Positions 1 to 6,800 of a DNA stretch of 10,190 nt are shown here, piece by piece. Source of the DNA: Clostridiales bacterium (lineage in GTDB: Bacteria; Bacillota; Clostridia; Oscillospirales; Oscillospiraceae); assembly GCA_003516765.1 (NCBI GenBank), contig DPCD01000021.1:14518-24707 (forward strand). The letters run 5' to 3'. Every line of letters starts with the position of its first letter. Within the stretch, counting starts at the first letter, position 1. The translations under genes were made by a program, and so were the position numbers. Below the pieces are notes generated by a model. The model saw only the letters and a program-made list of their open reading frames with translations, was not told where the DNA came from and did no database searches.

Positions 1-195
1 GAGCGCGCCGTCATGGTCGGAGACCGCGCGTACGATCTGCTTGCAGCAGAGTATAACGGGCTTGCCTTTGTCGGCTGCACTTACGGCTATGCGCCGCACG
101 AAATTGCGCGGGCTGACTGCCTGATTTCCTCCGGCACGGAGCTTGCGCAGGCTGTTCTGTGCGCGCTTGCATCGGAAACTCCAAATTTTAATTAA
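1..195 (+). CDS. HAD-superfamily phosphatase, C-terminal fragment (5' end outside window)
   Basis: The reading frame is open from the first base to the TAA at 193-195 and gives 64 residues. The visible part starts at HAD motif IV, MVGDRAYDLLAA, where the acidic residues would hold the catalytic magnesium. It continues into the usual C-terminal tail with GCTYGYAP and a late ISSGTELAQ segment. This layout resembles phosphoglycolate phosphatase-like (Gph) members of the HAD family, which hydrolyse small phosphate monoesters in the cytoplasm. The nucleophile motif and the cap domain, which determine substrate, lie outside the window, so specificity cannot be judged. The gene ends 13 bp before the aldolase gene on the same strand, and its stop codon overlaps that gene's Shine-Dalgarno. 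It is therefore probably part of the same sugar operon and may dephosphorylate a pathway intermediate or product (inference). Confidence 0.85.
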   Translation, partial: ERAVMVGDRAYDLLAAEYNGLAFVGCTYGYAPHEIARADCLISSGTELAQAVLCALASETPNFN

Positions 196-199
196 GGAG
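194..199 (+). promoter_or_regulatory. Ribosome binding site of the DeoC-like aldolase gene
   Basis: AAGGAG lies 9 nt before the ATG at 209 and overlaps the TAA stop of the preceding phosphatase gene. It fixes the aldolase start at 209 rather than at the in-frame ATG at 143, which would lie inside the phosphatase gene. Confidence 0.8.
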
Positions 200-208
200 A
201 ACATACAA

Positions 209-898
209 ATGAAAAAACTGACCGGTGAACAATTCATGCACATGGTGGACGCCGCCTGCATTACCGCGACGATGTCCTTTTCTTCGCAGCGAGACCTCGT
301 GGAAAAGTCGCTGAAATACGGCTATAAGCAGGTTTATGGCTTTGCGTCCTACTATGATTATCTCATTGAGAATCTCAAGGGCACTGTGACGGGCGTCGGC
401 GGCGGCGTCGGCTCGTCGCTGGGCGCGGGCACCGAGCGTACCGAGGTCAAGGTCTTCGAGACCAAAACCTATATGGACCTCGGCTGCGACGAGATCGACA
501 TGTGGATGAACATTGCCGCGCTCAAAAACGCGGAATTTGACTATGTCGTCAAGGACATTCAGGCGGTGCGCGCCGCCATGAAGCCCGGTCATAACCTCAA
601 GGTTATCATTGAGCCGGCGACGCTGACCGAAGAGCAGATCGAGCTTGCGGTCCAGTGCGTCATCGACGGCGGCGCGGACTTTGTCAAGGCGGGCACCGGC
701 TTTATCGGGCCGTGCACCCTGCGGCATGCCGAGCTGATGCTCCGCGCGGCAGACGGCAAGGTCAAGGTCAAATGCTCCGGCGGCATCCGTGATGTCGAGA
801 CGGTCAAGCAGATGGTCGATATGGGCGTGGCACGCATCGGTATGGGCGTCGGGTCGTCTCTGAACATTTACCGGGCGCTGAACGCCGAAAACGAATAA
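209..898 (+). CDS. DeoC-like class I aldolase (deoxyribose-phosphate aldolase family, divergent)
   Basis: The 229-residue product has the length and order of the DeoC/DERA TIM-barrel family, cytoplasmic lysine Schiff-base aldolases that classically split 2-deoxyribose 5-phosphate into glyceraldehyde 3-phosphate and acetaldehyde. The catalytic triad can be placed: Asp97 in EIDMWMN, the Schiff-base lysine Lys160 in ADFVKAGTGF, and the second lysine Lys188 in KVKCSGGIRD. The C-terminal phosphate-binding segment ARIGMGVGSS is present. Several signatures differ from canonical DERA. The N-terminal IDHTLL-type motif is VDAACITA, the VIGFPLGA strand is replaced by a longer glycine-rich stretch (about residues 60-78), KTSTGF is KAGTGF, and KASGG is KCSGG. 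A related phosphorylated sugar may therefore be the true substrate. The start at 209 is set by the AAGGAG site. The gene is followed after 3 bp, in the same frame, by the FGGY kinase. Aldolase chemistry is well supported; the DERA reaction itself is not, so no symbol is given. Confidence 0.88.
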   Translation: MKKLTGEQFMHMVDAACITATMSFSSQRDLVEKSLKYGYKQVYGFASYYDYLIENLKGTVTGVGGGVGSSLGAGTERTEVKVFETKTYMDLGCDEIDMWMNIAALKNAEFDYVVKDIQAVRAAMKPGHNLKVIIEPATLTEEQIELAVQCVIDGGADFVKAGTGFIGPCTLRHAELMLRAADGKVKVKCSGGIRDVETVKQMVDMGVARIGMGVGSSLNIYRALNAENE

Positions 899-901
899 GC
901 C

Positions 902-2410
902 GTGCCGGTCTATATTCTCGCGCACGATATCGGGACCTCCGGAAACAAGGCGTCCGTTTTCGATGAAAACGGGCGCCTGATCGCCAGTGCCGGCGTCGGA
1001 TACCCGACGGAAACGCCGGGACTCGGGTGGATGGAGCAGTCGGCGGACGACTGGTATCGTGCGGTCTGTGAGGCGACGCGGCAGGTGCTGTCCGGGCTGG
1101 ATGCATCGTGTGTCCGGGCGATCGGCGTCTCCGGGCAGATGATGGCAGCGCTGCCGGTCGGGTCCGACGGAAGAGCGCTTTGCCCCGCGATCATGTGGTC
1201 GGACTGCCGGGCGTCTCAGGAGGCGGAACTGCTGCGTGAGCAGCTGGGTGAGCACGATTTTTACCGCATCACCGGACAGCCTCTCAGCCCCAATTACCCG
1301 ATTGCGAAGATTCTATGGCTCAAGCAGAACCGACCGGAAATCTATCGCAGTGCTGCCTGTTTTTTGCAGGCAAAGGACTATATCAACCTCCGCCTGACCG
1401 GCGGCGGGTACTTCACCGACCCGACGGATGCGGCGTATACCTGCCTGTATGATATTACAGCGGGCGCGTGGTCCAAGACGCTTTGCGATCTTGCAGATAT
1501 CGACATGCAGAAGCTTCCGCAGGTAGTGCCGTGCGGCACGGTGATCGGACACGTCTGTGAACAGGCGGCGCGCGAATGCGGCATTCCTTCCGGCATTCCT
1601 GTCGTTGAGACGGCGGGCGACGGCTCGGCAGCGCATCTCGGTGCGGGCAACGCGCAGGCAGGGGACGGATATATCTGTCTGGGGAGCTCGACCTGGATTG
1701 TTGCGGCAACGCAGCAGCTGTGCTTCGACGAAGACAGCCGCATGCAGTCCGAGCCGCACGTGGTGCAGGATCTGTCGGTATACCTGGGGACGATGCAGGC
1801 GGGCGGACTTTCCTACGACTGGTGCCGGCAGCTGCTTGGCGGCAGATTTTCATTCGAAGAGATGGATGCGCTTGCCGGGCAGACGCCGCCGGGCAGCCGG
1901 GGAACCGTTTTTCTGCCGTATATTGCGGGAGAGCGCTCGCCATGGTACGATCACCGGCTGAATGCCAGCTTTCTGGGGCTGCGGCAGGACTGCGCGGCAG
2001 GGGAGCTGATCCGGTCGGTAATGGAAGGCGTGGCGTTTAATCTGGCGCTGATTCTCGATACCATCCGGAAAGACGCGCAGGTAGACACGCTGACGCTCAT
2101 CGGCGGCGGCGCGCGCAGCCGGGTCTGGCAGCAGATTCTGGCGGATATTCTGGAAACACCGATTCTGGTTGCGGAAAACGTCCATGAGGGAACGAGCCTC
2201 GGCGCGGCAATGATTGCGGGCGTGGGCGCGGGTGTTTTCCCGGACTTTTCGGTCTGCCGCCGGTTTATCAGGAGCAGCCGGACCGTGCGTCCGGACGAGC
2301 GGACGTTTGCGGTCTACCGGCGGGAAAAGGAGATTTTCCGCGACGCCTGCCACGCCATGCGCGCGCTCAACGCCAGAATTTACGCACTGAAAGGAGATAT
2401 CCTGCCATGA
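902..2410 (+). CDS. FGGY-family carbohydrate kinase (xylulokinase-like)
   Basis: The 502-residue protein matches the usual length of FGGY kinases, cytoplasmic two-domain enzymes that transfer phosphate from ATP to a hydroxyl of a ketose or polyol. The N-terminal phosphate loop DIGTSGNKASVFD is at residues 9-21. The probable catalytic Asp240 sits in ETAGDGSAAHLGAG. GERSPWYD at 343-350 and the ATP-binding LIGGGARSRVWQ at 399-410 are typical of the xylulokinase branch. The substrate-side SGQMH motif of xylulokinase reads SGQMM here, with Met at residue 81, so D-xylulose is not a safe assignment. The start is GTG at 902: the same frame is closed by the aldolase stop one codon upstream, and the next in-frame ATG would delete the phosphate loop. 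No clear Shine-Dalgarno precedes it, so translation probably depends on termination and re-initiation from the aldolase. The gene overlaps the next one by 4 bp (ATGA). Confidence 0.93.
   Translation: MPVYILAHDIGTSGNKASVFDENGRLIASAGVGYPTETPGLGWMEQSADDWYRAVCEATRQVLSGLDASCVRAIGVSGQMMAALPVGSDGRALCPAIMWSDCRASQEAELLREQLGEHDFYRITGQPLSPNYPIAKILWLKQNRPEIYRSAACFLQAKDYINLRLTGGGYFTDPTDAAYTCLYDITAGAWSKTLCDLADIDMQKLPQVVPCGTVIGHVCEQAARECGIPSGIPVVETAGDGSAAHLGAGNAQAGDGYICLGSSTWIVAATQQLCFDEDSRMQSEPHVVQDLSVYLGTMQAGGLSYDWCRQLLGGRFSFEEMDALAGQTPPGSRGTVFLPYIAGERSPWYDHRLNASFLGLRQDCAAGELIRSVMEGVAFNLALILDTIRKDAQVDTLTLIGGGARSRVWQQILADILETPILVAENVHEGTSLGAAMIAGVGAGVFPDFSVCRRFIRSSRTVRPDERTFAVYRREKEIFRDACHAMRALNARIYALKGDILP
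2391..2396 (+). promoter_or_regulatory. Ribosome binding site of the sugar isomerase/epimerase gene
   Basis: AAGGAG lies inside the 3' end of the kinase gene, 10 nt before the ATG at 2407. It supports that start, which forms a 4-bp ATGA overlap with the kinase stop. Confidence 0.75.
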
Positions 2411-3237
2411 GTCTGCAAAACAGCCAGTTCTACGGCGCAAACTTTTCGTATCTGCTGCACCGGTTTGACTATTTTGTTGCGTCCATGCAGCGCCTCGGCG
2501 TGCAGAATATCGAGTTTTATGCCGCTGCGCCGCATCTGTATCTGGAGGACGCCACGACGGACGATGCGCGCCGGATTGCGCGCATGCTGCGGGCAGCCGG
2601 CATCCAGGTCGGATGCTTTACCGCCGAGCAGTGCCTGTATCCCATCAGCCTTGCCTCTGCGGACGAAACGCTGCGAAACCGCTCGCTTGCGTACTATGAA
2701 AAGGCGCTTGCGTTTGCGCAGGAGCTGCAGTCGCCCCTGATGCAGTTGATCTCCGGCGGCGCGCTTCTGGAGGACGACCCCGAGCAGAGCCGCAGCCGCT
2801 CGATGGACGGCATCTGCCGGCTGACGAAGCTTGCCGAACGCGCCGGTGTAAAGCTTGTGCTGGAGGCGGACCCCAACTGCACAATTGCCAATACGAACGA
2901 TCAGCTCCGCGCCATCCGGGAGATTGCCTCGCCGCAGCTTTCCGGTATGATCGACACCAATGCGCTGGCGCTGAACGGGGAGAACTTTTCCACGGCGGCA
3001 GAGCTGCTGGGGAGTGATCTCTGCCACGTGCATTTTATCGACATCGATCTTCCGAAAAATGGAATGTGCCTTGCACCGGGCGATGGAACGCTCCCGATGA
3101 AGGATTACCTGAAGGTGCTTTCCGACCGCGGCTACACGGGCGGCATCACGCCGGAGCTCTGGGGAACAACCTACCACCACTGCGCAGAGCAGGCAATGGA
3201 AAAGAGCCTTGCGTTTCTGCGCGAAAACAGCTTGTGA
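2407..3237 (+). CDS. Sugar phosphate isomerase/epimerase (xylose isomerase-like TIM barrel)
   Basis: The 276-residue protein belongs to the AP-endonuclease-2/xylose isomerase-like TIM-barrel group, which includes ketose 3-epimerases such as D-psicose/D-tagatose epimerase and L-xylulose 5-phosphate 3-epimerase (UlaE). The four metal ligands expected of the family can be placed at the ends of successive barrel strands: Glu153 in VLEADPN, Asp183 in MIDTN, His209 in CHVHFID and Glu250 in TPELWG. The LAPGDGTLP segment at 222-230 is the common loop before the last helix. It would bind a divalent cation and shift a carbonyl or invert a carbon next to it on a free or phosphorylated sugar. It is the last gene of the operon and is translationally coupled to the kinase. 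Epimerase is slightly more likely than aldose-ketose isomerase, but the sequence does not settle this. It is cytoplasmic, with no signal peptide. Confidence 0.88.
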   Translation: MSLQNSQFYGANFSYLLHRFDYFVASMQRLGVQNIEFYAAAPHLYLEDATTDDARRIARMLRAAGIQVGCFTAEQCLYPISLASADETLRNRSLAYYEKALAFAQELQSPLMQLISGGALLEDDPEQSRSRSMDGICRLTKLAERAGVKLVLEADPNCTIANTNDQLRAIREIASPQLSGMIDTNALALNGENFSTAAELLGSDLCHVHFIDIDLPKNGMCLAPGDGTLPMKDYLKVLSDRGYTGGITPELWGTTYHHCAEQAMEKSLAFLRENSL

Positions 3238-3252
3238 AGCTGCGTAAACCGA

Positions 3253-3292
3253 AAAACCGGACCTGCCTGAGCAATCAGGCAGGTCCGGTTTT
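3253..3292. terminator. Perfect bidirectional intrinsic terminator between convergent operons
   Basis: Bases 3253-3270 and 3275-3292 are exact reverse complements, giving an uninterrupted 18-bp stem closed by a GCAA (GNRA) tetraloop at 3271-3274. The outer base pairs are A-tract against T-tract, with As at 3252-3256 and Ts at 3289-3292, so a U-run forms 3' of the hairpin in either transcript. It lies 15 bp after the plus-strand isomerase stop and 27 bp after the minus-strand cobQ stop, as expected for a shared terminator. The T run is short, so efficiency is uncertain. Nothing else is seen in the 82-bp gap between the genes. Confidence 0.9.
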
Positions 3293-3319
3293 GCTGTCGG
3301 AAGCGTGTGTGTTTTCGTG

Positions 3320-4783
3320 TCAGATTTCGCGGCGCAGGGCGCGGTAGACGAGGTCCATATCGAGCCCTGCGCGCACAGCGTCTGCCAGAAGATCGTACTG
3401 TTGGGTCTTGTAAGCGGCTGCGTCAAACGCGCCGAGGACGGAAACGTCCAGCCCGCGCTTTTTACACAGCGCCTGCAAAATCGCGTCTGCCACACCCGGC
3501 GCGTCGAAGACGCCGTGGACATAGCTGCCGTAGACATTGCCGGAGCCGGTGAGCGGCGGCAGCTGCGCCTGGCTTCTTCCCATGTGAATTTCGTAGCCGG
3601 TATAGCAAAGCCCGTTCAGCCCGGAAAGAAGCCCCGTAACGCCGGAGAAGATGCCCTTCGTCTGCGTCTGGACCTTTTCGCCGTGGAAGACCGTGTTCAT
3701 GGGAAGAAGCCCCATGCCGCGGATTTGCGTGACGCCCGCTGCTTCCACGCCGCCGGGGTCCGAAACAGATTGCCCCAGCATCTGATAGCCGCCGCAGACG
3801 CCGAAAATGAGCGTGCCGCGCGCAGCTTCCTTCAGAATCGCTGCCTCCAGTCCGCTCTGGCGCAGCCACTGCAGGTCCGCAATTGTGCTTTTGGTGCCGG
3901 GCAGCAGAAGCATGTCCGGCGCGCCGAGCTCGGAAACCCGGTCGACATAGCGAAGAGAAACGCCGTCGTAGCGTTCAAAGGGCGAAAAGTCGGTGAAGTT
4001 CGAGATGCGCGGCAGGCGAATGACGGCAAGGTCCAGCAGCTTTCGCGCGGTCTTTTTTGTAAAGCGCTCGGAAAGGCTGTCCTCGTCGTCGATGTCGACG
4101 TTCGTATACGGCACGACGCCTGCGACCGGAATGCCGCAGAGCGCTTCCAGCTGGCGAAGTCCGGGCTCCAGAATCGAAGCGTCGCCGCGGAATTTGTTGA
4201 CGATCAAACCCTTGATGCGCGCGCGCTCGTCTTCTTCCAGCAGCGCGACTGTGCCGTAGAGCTGGGCAAAGACACCGCCGCGGTCGATATCTCCGACGAG
4301 CAGCACCGGCGCGTCCACCAGCTTTGCCAGTCCCATGTTCACAAAATCGTCCTGCTTGAGGTTAATCTCCGCCGGGCTTCCCGCGCCCTCAATGACAAGC
4401 ACGTCATATTCCGCCGCGAGGGAGCGGTATGCTTCCAGCACTGCGGGAAGCAGCTCCCGCTTGTGCCGGTAATACTCCATCGCGCGCATGTTGCCGAGCA
4501 CCTGCCCGTTTACAATCACCTGACTGCCGACATCGGTGGTCGGCTTGAGAAGAATCGGGTTCATGCGCACGTCGGGCGCAATGCCGGCAGCCTCCGCCTG
4601 CACGACCTGGGCCCTTCCCATCTCGCCGCCGGAGGCGGTGATGAACGAGTTGAGCGCCATGTTCTGGCTTTTGAACGGTGCTGCGCGCAGACCGTCCTGC
4701 CGGAAAATCCGGCAGAGCGCGGCGCACAGCAGGCTCTTTCCGGCGTTGGACATGGTGCCCTGAACCATAATGTTATATGCCAT
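3320..4783 (-). CDS. cobQ: Cobyric acid synthase (adenosylcobyrate a,c-diamide amidotransferase)
   Basis: CobQ (CbiP in the anaerobic nomenclature) uses ATP and glutamine to amidate the b, d, e and g carboxylates of adenosylcobyrinic acid a,c-diamide, giving adenosylcobyric acid. The 487-residue length is normal. The N-terminal synthetase domain starts with the P-loop-like GTMSNAGKSLL (9-19), followed by FKSQNMALNS (37-46), GEMGRAQ (53-59) and VIEGAGSPAEINL (130-142), all family-typical. The C-terminal glutamine amidotransferase domain (about 254-460) has the nucleophile Cys330 in FGVCGGYQMLG and the catalytic His423 in GSYVHGVFD, so the ammonia-generating half looks intact. The start at 4783 has GGAGG at 4794-4790, 6 nt upstream, and overlaps the 3' end of cobD by 11 bp. 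It is the last gene of the cobalamin operon. The lack of a CbiA-type layout and the SQNMALNS region separate it from cobyrinic acid a,c-diamide synthase. Confidence 0.97.
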   Translation of the reverse strand: MAYNIMVQGTMSNAGKSLLCAALCRIFRQDGLRAAPFKSQNMALNSFITASGGEMGRAQVVQAEAAGIAPDVRMNPILLKPTTDVGSQVIVNGQVLGNMRAMEYYRHKRELLPAVLEAYRSLAAEYDVLVIEGAGSPAEINLKQDDFVNMGLAKLVDAPVLLVGDIDRGGVFAQLYGTVALLEEDERARIKGLIVNKFRGDASILEPGLRQLEALCGIPVAGVVPYTNVDIDDEDSLSERFTKKTARKLLDLAVIRLPRISNFTDFSPFERYDGVSLRYVDRVSELGAPDMLLLPGTKSTIADLQWLRQSGLEAAILKEAARGTLIFGVCGGYQMLGQSVSDPGGVEAAGVTQIRGMGLLPMNTVFHGEKVQTQTKGIFSGVTGLLSGLNGLCYTGYEIHMGRSQAQLPPLTGSGNVYGSYVHGVFDAPGVADAILQALCKKRGLDVSVLGAFDAAAYKTQQYDLLADAVRAGLDMDLVYRALRREI

Positions 4784-5828
4784 GTGCTTCCTCCGTCACG
4801 CGCCGCATGGTTTCCAGCAGCGCTTCGTTTTCTTCGTGCAGCCGGACCGCGATGCGGTACCAGCCGGGACCGAGCCCCGGGTAATTTTCGCAATTGCGGA
4901 TGGCGATGCCGCGCCGCAGAAGCGCCGTGTCCAGTCCGACCGGCGCGCGCAACAGCAGGTAGTTTGCCTCGGAAGGACAGACCGAAATGTTGAGACTCGG
5001 AAGTTCCTGCGAGAGAAACGTCCGCTCTTCGCGCACGATTTTCCGCGCCCGTGAAACCCAGGACCATTCCTGCAAGGCAGCGACGCCTGCCGCCTGTGCC
5101 GGAAGAGAGACATTCCACGGCTGGGAGCTTTGGGACATTTTGCGCAGCAGCGCATGATTTTCTGTCAGGCAGTAGCCCACGCGCGCGCCGGCAAGGGCAA
5201 AGTTTTTGGTAAACGCCTTTAAAATCAGAAGATTTTCAAATTGCGGCAGAAGGTCGCGCGCACTTTTTTCGTCCGTAAAATCGAGAAAGCACTCGTCGAG
5301 CAGCACGTGCGTGTGCTGCTTTTTGCATTGCTGCAGGACCGCCTCCAGAAGCGCGCGTGGGAAGGTTTTTCCGGTGGGGTTGTTGGGCGTGCAGAGAAAC
5401 AGCGTGTCCGGCGTTTCCTGCGCCAGAAAGGAAAAAAGCGTTTCATCGGGCGTAAAATCCGGGGCATGGAGCGAAAAGCGTACGATCTTTGCACCAAAGT
5501 GCGCTGCTGCGGCGCTGTACTCTGAAAATGTAGGAGCCAGCTCCGCAATTTTTTTCGGGCGCAGCGCATCACAGTACGCATAGATCAGCTCCGCCGCGCC
5601 CGCGCCGCAAAGAACGCTCTGCTCTGGCACACCCTCGTGCGCAGCGATTGCGCGGGTAAGGGCTCTGCAATAGGGGTCCGGATACTGCCGCACCTGCGCG
5701 CAGGCGCGCTGCATCGCGGAAATCACAGACGGCGGCGGACCGAGCGGGTTGACGTTCGACGAAAAATCGAGCCGGACCTCCATGCCGTAGACATCGCCGC
5801 CGTGCGGGTTTTGCGTTTCATATAGCAT
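4773..5828 (-). CDS. cobD: L-threonine-O-3-phosphate decarboxylase
   Basis: CobD is a PLP-dependent fold-type I enzyme that decarboxylates L-threonine phosphate to (R)-1-amino-2-propanol phosphate, the linker that CbiB attaches to the corrin. The 351-residue protein opens with the family's NPHGGD segment (8-12) and DFSSNVNPLGPP (21-32). It then shows NNPTG (149-153), the PLP-contacting Asp178 in LLDECFLDF, and the internal aldimine Lys208 in AFTKNFALAGARVGY. Histidinol-phosphate aminotransferase is the close relative, but the N-terminal HGG motif and the cobalamin neighbours favour CobD. The start at 5828 is supported by GAGGA (5839-5835), 6 nt upstream, which overlaps the cbiB stop. The 3' end overlaps cobQ by 11 bp. 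Placement directly after cbiB fits the supply of its substrate. It has no C-terminal zinc-binding extension of the kind seen in some archaeal and bacterial CobDs. Confidence 0.95.
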   Translation of the reverse strand: MLYETQNPHGGDVYGMEVRLDFSSNVNPLGPPPSVISAMQRACAQVRQYPDPYCRALTRAIAAHEGVPEQSVLCGAGAAELIYAYCDALRPKKIAELAPTFSEYSAAAAHFGAKIVRFSLHAPDFTPDETLFSFLAQETPDTLFLCTPNNPTGKTFPRALLEAVLQQCKKQHTHVLLDECFLDFTDEKSARDLLPQFENLLILKAFTKNFALAGARVGYCLTENHALLRKMSQSSQPWNVSLPAQAAGVAALQEWSWVSRARKIVREERTFLSQELPSLNISVCPSEANYLLLRAPVGLDTALLRRGIAIRNCENYPGLGPGWYRIAVRLHEENEALLETMRRVTEEAHGI

Positions 5829-5837
5829 AGCGGTTCC

Positions 5838-6800
5838 TCAGAAAATCAAAATGGCTTTGACCAGTGCGAAGACGAACAGCGCCAGCGCTGCCGCCGCATA
5901 CATCAAACGGCACGCGCGCGGAATATCCTCCGGGGAAATTTCCCGCTTTGCGTCTCCGATGAAATCCTTTTTGTGCAGCACCCCGTGGTACCACGCATCG
6001 CCTGCCAGCCGAAGCCCCAGAAGCCCGGCGCAGACCGACTCTGTCTGCGCAGAGTTGGGGCTTGCGTGCTTGTAGCGGTCGCGCTGGAACATCTGCCAGC
6101 CGTTTTTGACATCCAGATGCAAAAGCGCGCCCGCTGCCAGCAGGAAAAGCGCCGAGAGCCGCGCGGGGATGAAATTGAACACATCGTCGAGCTTCGCCGG
6201 AATCAAGCCGATATTTTTATAGGGCGGCTCGACATATCCGAGCATGGAGTCCATCGTGTTGACCGCCTTATAGAAAAAGCCGAGCCCGGCACCGCCGAGC
6301 GCGAGATAAAAAAGCGGCGCGATGACCCCGTCGGATGTGTTTTCTGCCACGGTTTCGACTGCCGCGCGCGCAACGCCCGGTTCATCGAGCCTTTCCGTAT
6401 CGCGCCCGACGATCATGGAGACCGCCTTCTGCGCGTCCGGAAGCGTCGCGGTTTTGAGCGCAGCATAGACCTTCATGCTTTCATCGCGCAGAGACTTTGC
6501 CGCGAGAACCTGCCAGCACATGACGCTCTCCAGCGCCAGGCGCAGATAGACGGAAATCCGCTGCGCCGCAAAAAGAAGGAGAACCGGAACGGCAGTGGAG
6601 ATTGCCGCCGTGAAAAACCAGATCAGACCCCCTGCGAGAATCTCGCCGTGCGCAGTTTTGGGGCAGAGCCGCCGGAAAAACCGCTCCAGAACGGAAATCA
6701 GCTTGCCGATGGCGATCACCGGGTGCGGAAAGCCGTGCGGGTCGCCGATCAGAAGATCGAGAAACGAACCGAGCAGCAGCGCATACAAGGACCATTTCAT
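5838..6800 (-). CDS. cbiB: Adenosylcobinamide-phosphate synthase
   Basis: CbiB joins adenosylcobyric acid and aminopropanol phosphate to give adenosylcobinamide phosphate, acting as an integral membrane protein. The 320-residue protein starts with the hallmark LDLLIGDPHGFPHPV (14-28) and carries the conserved VAENTSDGVIAPLFY (151-165), FFYKAVNTMDSMLGY (175-189) and DDVFNFIPARL (205-215). Hydrophobic stretches near residues 4-18, 55-79, 157-177, 212-227 and 300-320 fit several membrane spans. The frame stays open to 7085, but the ATG at 6800 is the start: it begins the conserved N terminus, has GGAGG (6814-6810) 9 nt upstream, and forms a 4-bp ATGA overlap with the stop of the upstream fusion gene. 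Any longer version would only read through CbiT coding sequence in another frame. It ends 9 bp before cobD. Some groups call this gene cobD; the symbol here follows the anaerobic pathway. Confidence 0.96.
   Translation of the reverse strand: MKWSLYALLLGSFLDLLIGDPHGFPHPVIAIGKLISVLERFFRRLCPKTAHGEILAGGLIWFFTAAISTAVPVLLLFAAQRISVYLRLALESVMCWQVLAAKSLRDESMKVYAALKTATLPDAQKAVSMIVGRDTERLDEPGVARAAVETVAENTSDGVIAPLFYLALGGAGLGFFYKAVNTMDSMLGYVEPPYKNIGLIPAKLDDVFNFIPARLSALFLLAAGALLHLDVKNGWQMFQRDRYKHASPNSAQTESVCAGLLGLRLAGDAWYHGVLHKKDFIGDAKREISPEDIPRACRLMYAAAALALFVFALVKAILIF

Noticed and set aside
143..208. An upstream in-frame ATG for the aldolase at 143
   Set aside because: It lies inside the phosphatase gene, adds residues unlike the family, and the AAGGAG site points to the ATG at 209.
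188..1255. A 355-codon minus-strand frame opposite the aldolase and kinase
   Set aside because: Arg/Asp/His-rich composition with no family resemblance, lying over two well-supported genes; an artefact of GC-rich codon use.
902..2410. Naming the kinase xylB (D-xylulokinase)
   Set aside because: The SGQMH motif is altered to SGQMM and no xylose isomerase of the classic XylA type is adjacent; the family is clear but the substrate is not.
2380..3537. A 385-codon minus-strand frame crossing the intergenic hairpin and the sugar isomerase
   Set aside because: It overlaps cobQ, the terminator and the isomerase in the wrong frame, with low-complexity content and no domain; a shadow.
3305..4993. A 562-codon open frame on the plus strand opposite cobQ and cobD
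   Set aside because: It is antisense to two unmistakable genes, is rich in Arg, Ala, His and Val as expected from the complement of GC-rich codons, has no recognisable domain and no Shine-Dalgarno, and runs across the terminator-distal cobQ end. It is a shadow frame.
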